DNA from: Nostoc commune NIES-4072
GTDB taxonomy: Bacteria > Cyanobacteriota > Cyanobacteriia > Cyanobacteriales > Nostocaceae
DNA length: 64,000 nucleotides
Assembly: GCF_003113895.1 (NCBI RefSeq)
Contig: NZ_BDUD01000001.1
Span: 5,067,100 to 5,131,099, forward strand
Reading direction: 5' to 3'
In this document: piece by piece, positions 63,736-64,000 of the stretch
Position numbering within the stretch: the stretch's first letter is position 1
Layout: the number at the start of each line of letters is the position of its first letter
Notes under the pieces: generated by a model
Seen by the model: only the letters and a program-made list of their open reading frames with translations
Told to the model about the DNA's origin: nothing
The model's database searches: none
Program-made: the position numbers and the translations under genes

Positions 63736-64000
63736 CTAATTTTCACAAATTATTTAAGACTGCTATAGTTTTACCCCACCCTAAGCCAATACGGTTCGTC
63801 GGTTAAAGGGGAAAGGGGAAAGGTTTTGAATACATACTTTACCCTTTCCCCAGATCGTAAGGAAAGTGAAAAATGCTTATCCGAACCGTATTGCACCCTA
63901 ACCCTCCCCTTATAAAGGGGCTACGGTGTACACACAAGTTTGAAGTTGTTCTTTGAATCTGGGTTTTACCCCACCCTAACCAAGGCTTGAATTCAATAAA

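Overview
The window looks like chromosomal DNA of a filamentous, heterocyst-type cyanobacterium close to Nostoc. Evidence: a photosystem I subunit gene (psaM), very frequent HIP1 octamers (GCGATCGC), heptamer tandem repeats (TGCCCAA / ATTGGGC), dispersed GACGCGAT-ATCGCGTC palindromes, and many large GAF/PAS histidine kinases and WD40/STAND proteins. I saw no rRNA, tRNA or CRISPR array.

Layout. 1-4.1 kb: the 5' part of a dienelactone hydrolase gene, then a small minus-strand operon (broken parA, RHH protein, PD-(D/E)XK-like nuclease). An IS607-type transposon (tnpA-tnpB) sits inside the parA remnant. 4.4-13.4 kb: housekeeping and metabolic genes (FGGY pentulose kinase, psaM, TPR protein, GST, yajQ, MAPEG protein, DprA-like protein, BioD/DRTGG protein, flavin reductase) and a pentapeptide-repeat fragment. 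13.4-19.3 kb: a minus-strand two-component cluster (GAF kinase, multi-PAS hybrid kinase, response regulator). 19.9-25.7 kb: a small fatty-acid-hydroxylase family membrane protein, a long intergenic stretch, an RHH protein and an HTH/NB-ARC/14xWD40 STAND protein. 25.8-29.8 kb: a PEP-CTERM SGNH hydrolase and a coupled KAS III-like / ThDP-enzyme pair, possibly a small natural-product operon. 30-38 kb: HAD hydrolase, a conserved cyanobacterial protein, mltA, a Ser/Thr kinase, a membrane c-heme/HAMP sensor, a PhnD-like lipoprotein and a TIR-like protein. 38.7-45.1 kb: a histidine kinase with two probable bilin-binding GAF domains, a NADAR protein, a broken OmpR-type regulator, a secreted four-repeat protein and an exported intradiol dioxygenase.

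45.2-47.7 kb holds the most interesting unit: an RnlA-type HEPN toxin gene and an RnlB-type antitoxin gene overlapping by one base, followed 49 bp later by a gene for RNase HIII. In E. coli the RnlAB anti-phage toxin depends on host RNase HI, so an RNase H encoded in the same operon suggests a self-contained three-gene module.

48-57.6 kb is a sugar-uptake region, all on the minus strand: binding protein, ABC ATPase, permease, GlcP-like MFS transporter, OprB-type porin, with a gluconokinase upstream. It resembles the frt/glcP/oprB loci of Nostoc and Anabaena. The ATPase gene is cut at its first ABC signature motif by a 93-bp MITE with a 5-bp target duplication, so the ABC importer is probably dead. 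The glcP and porin leaders carry tandem-repeat arrays. 58.6-63.6 kb encodes a receiver lacking its phospho-acceptor Asp and a 1409-residue CheB-CheR-PAS-kinase-receiver hybrid.

Several genes are visibly broken by different mechanisms: IS insertion (parA), MITE insertion (ABC ATPase), inverted duplication (OmpR regulator) and truncation (pentapeptide fragment, second receiver of the hybrid kinase).
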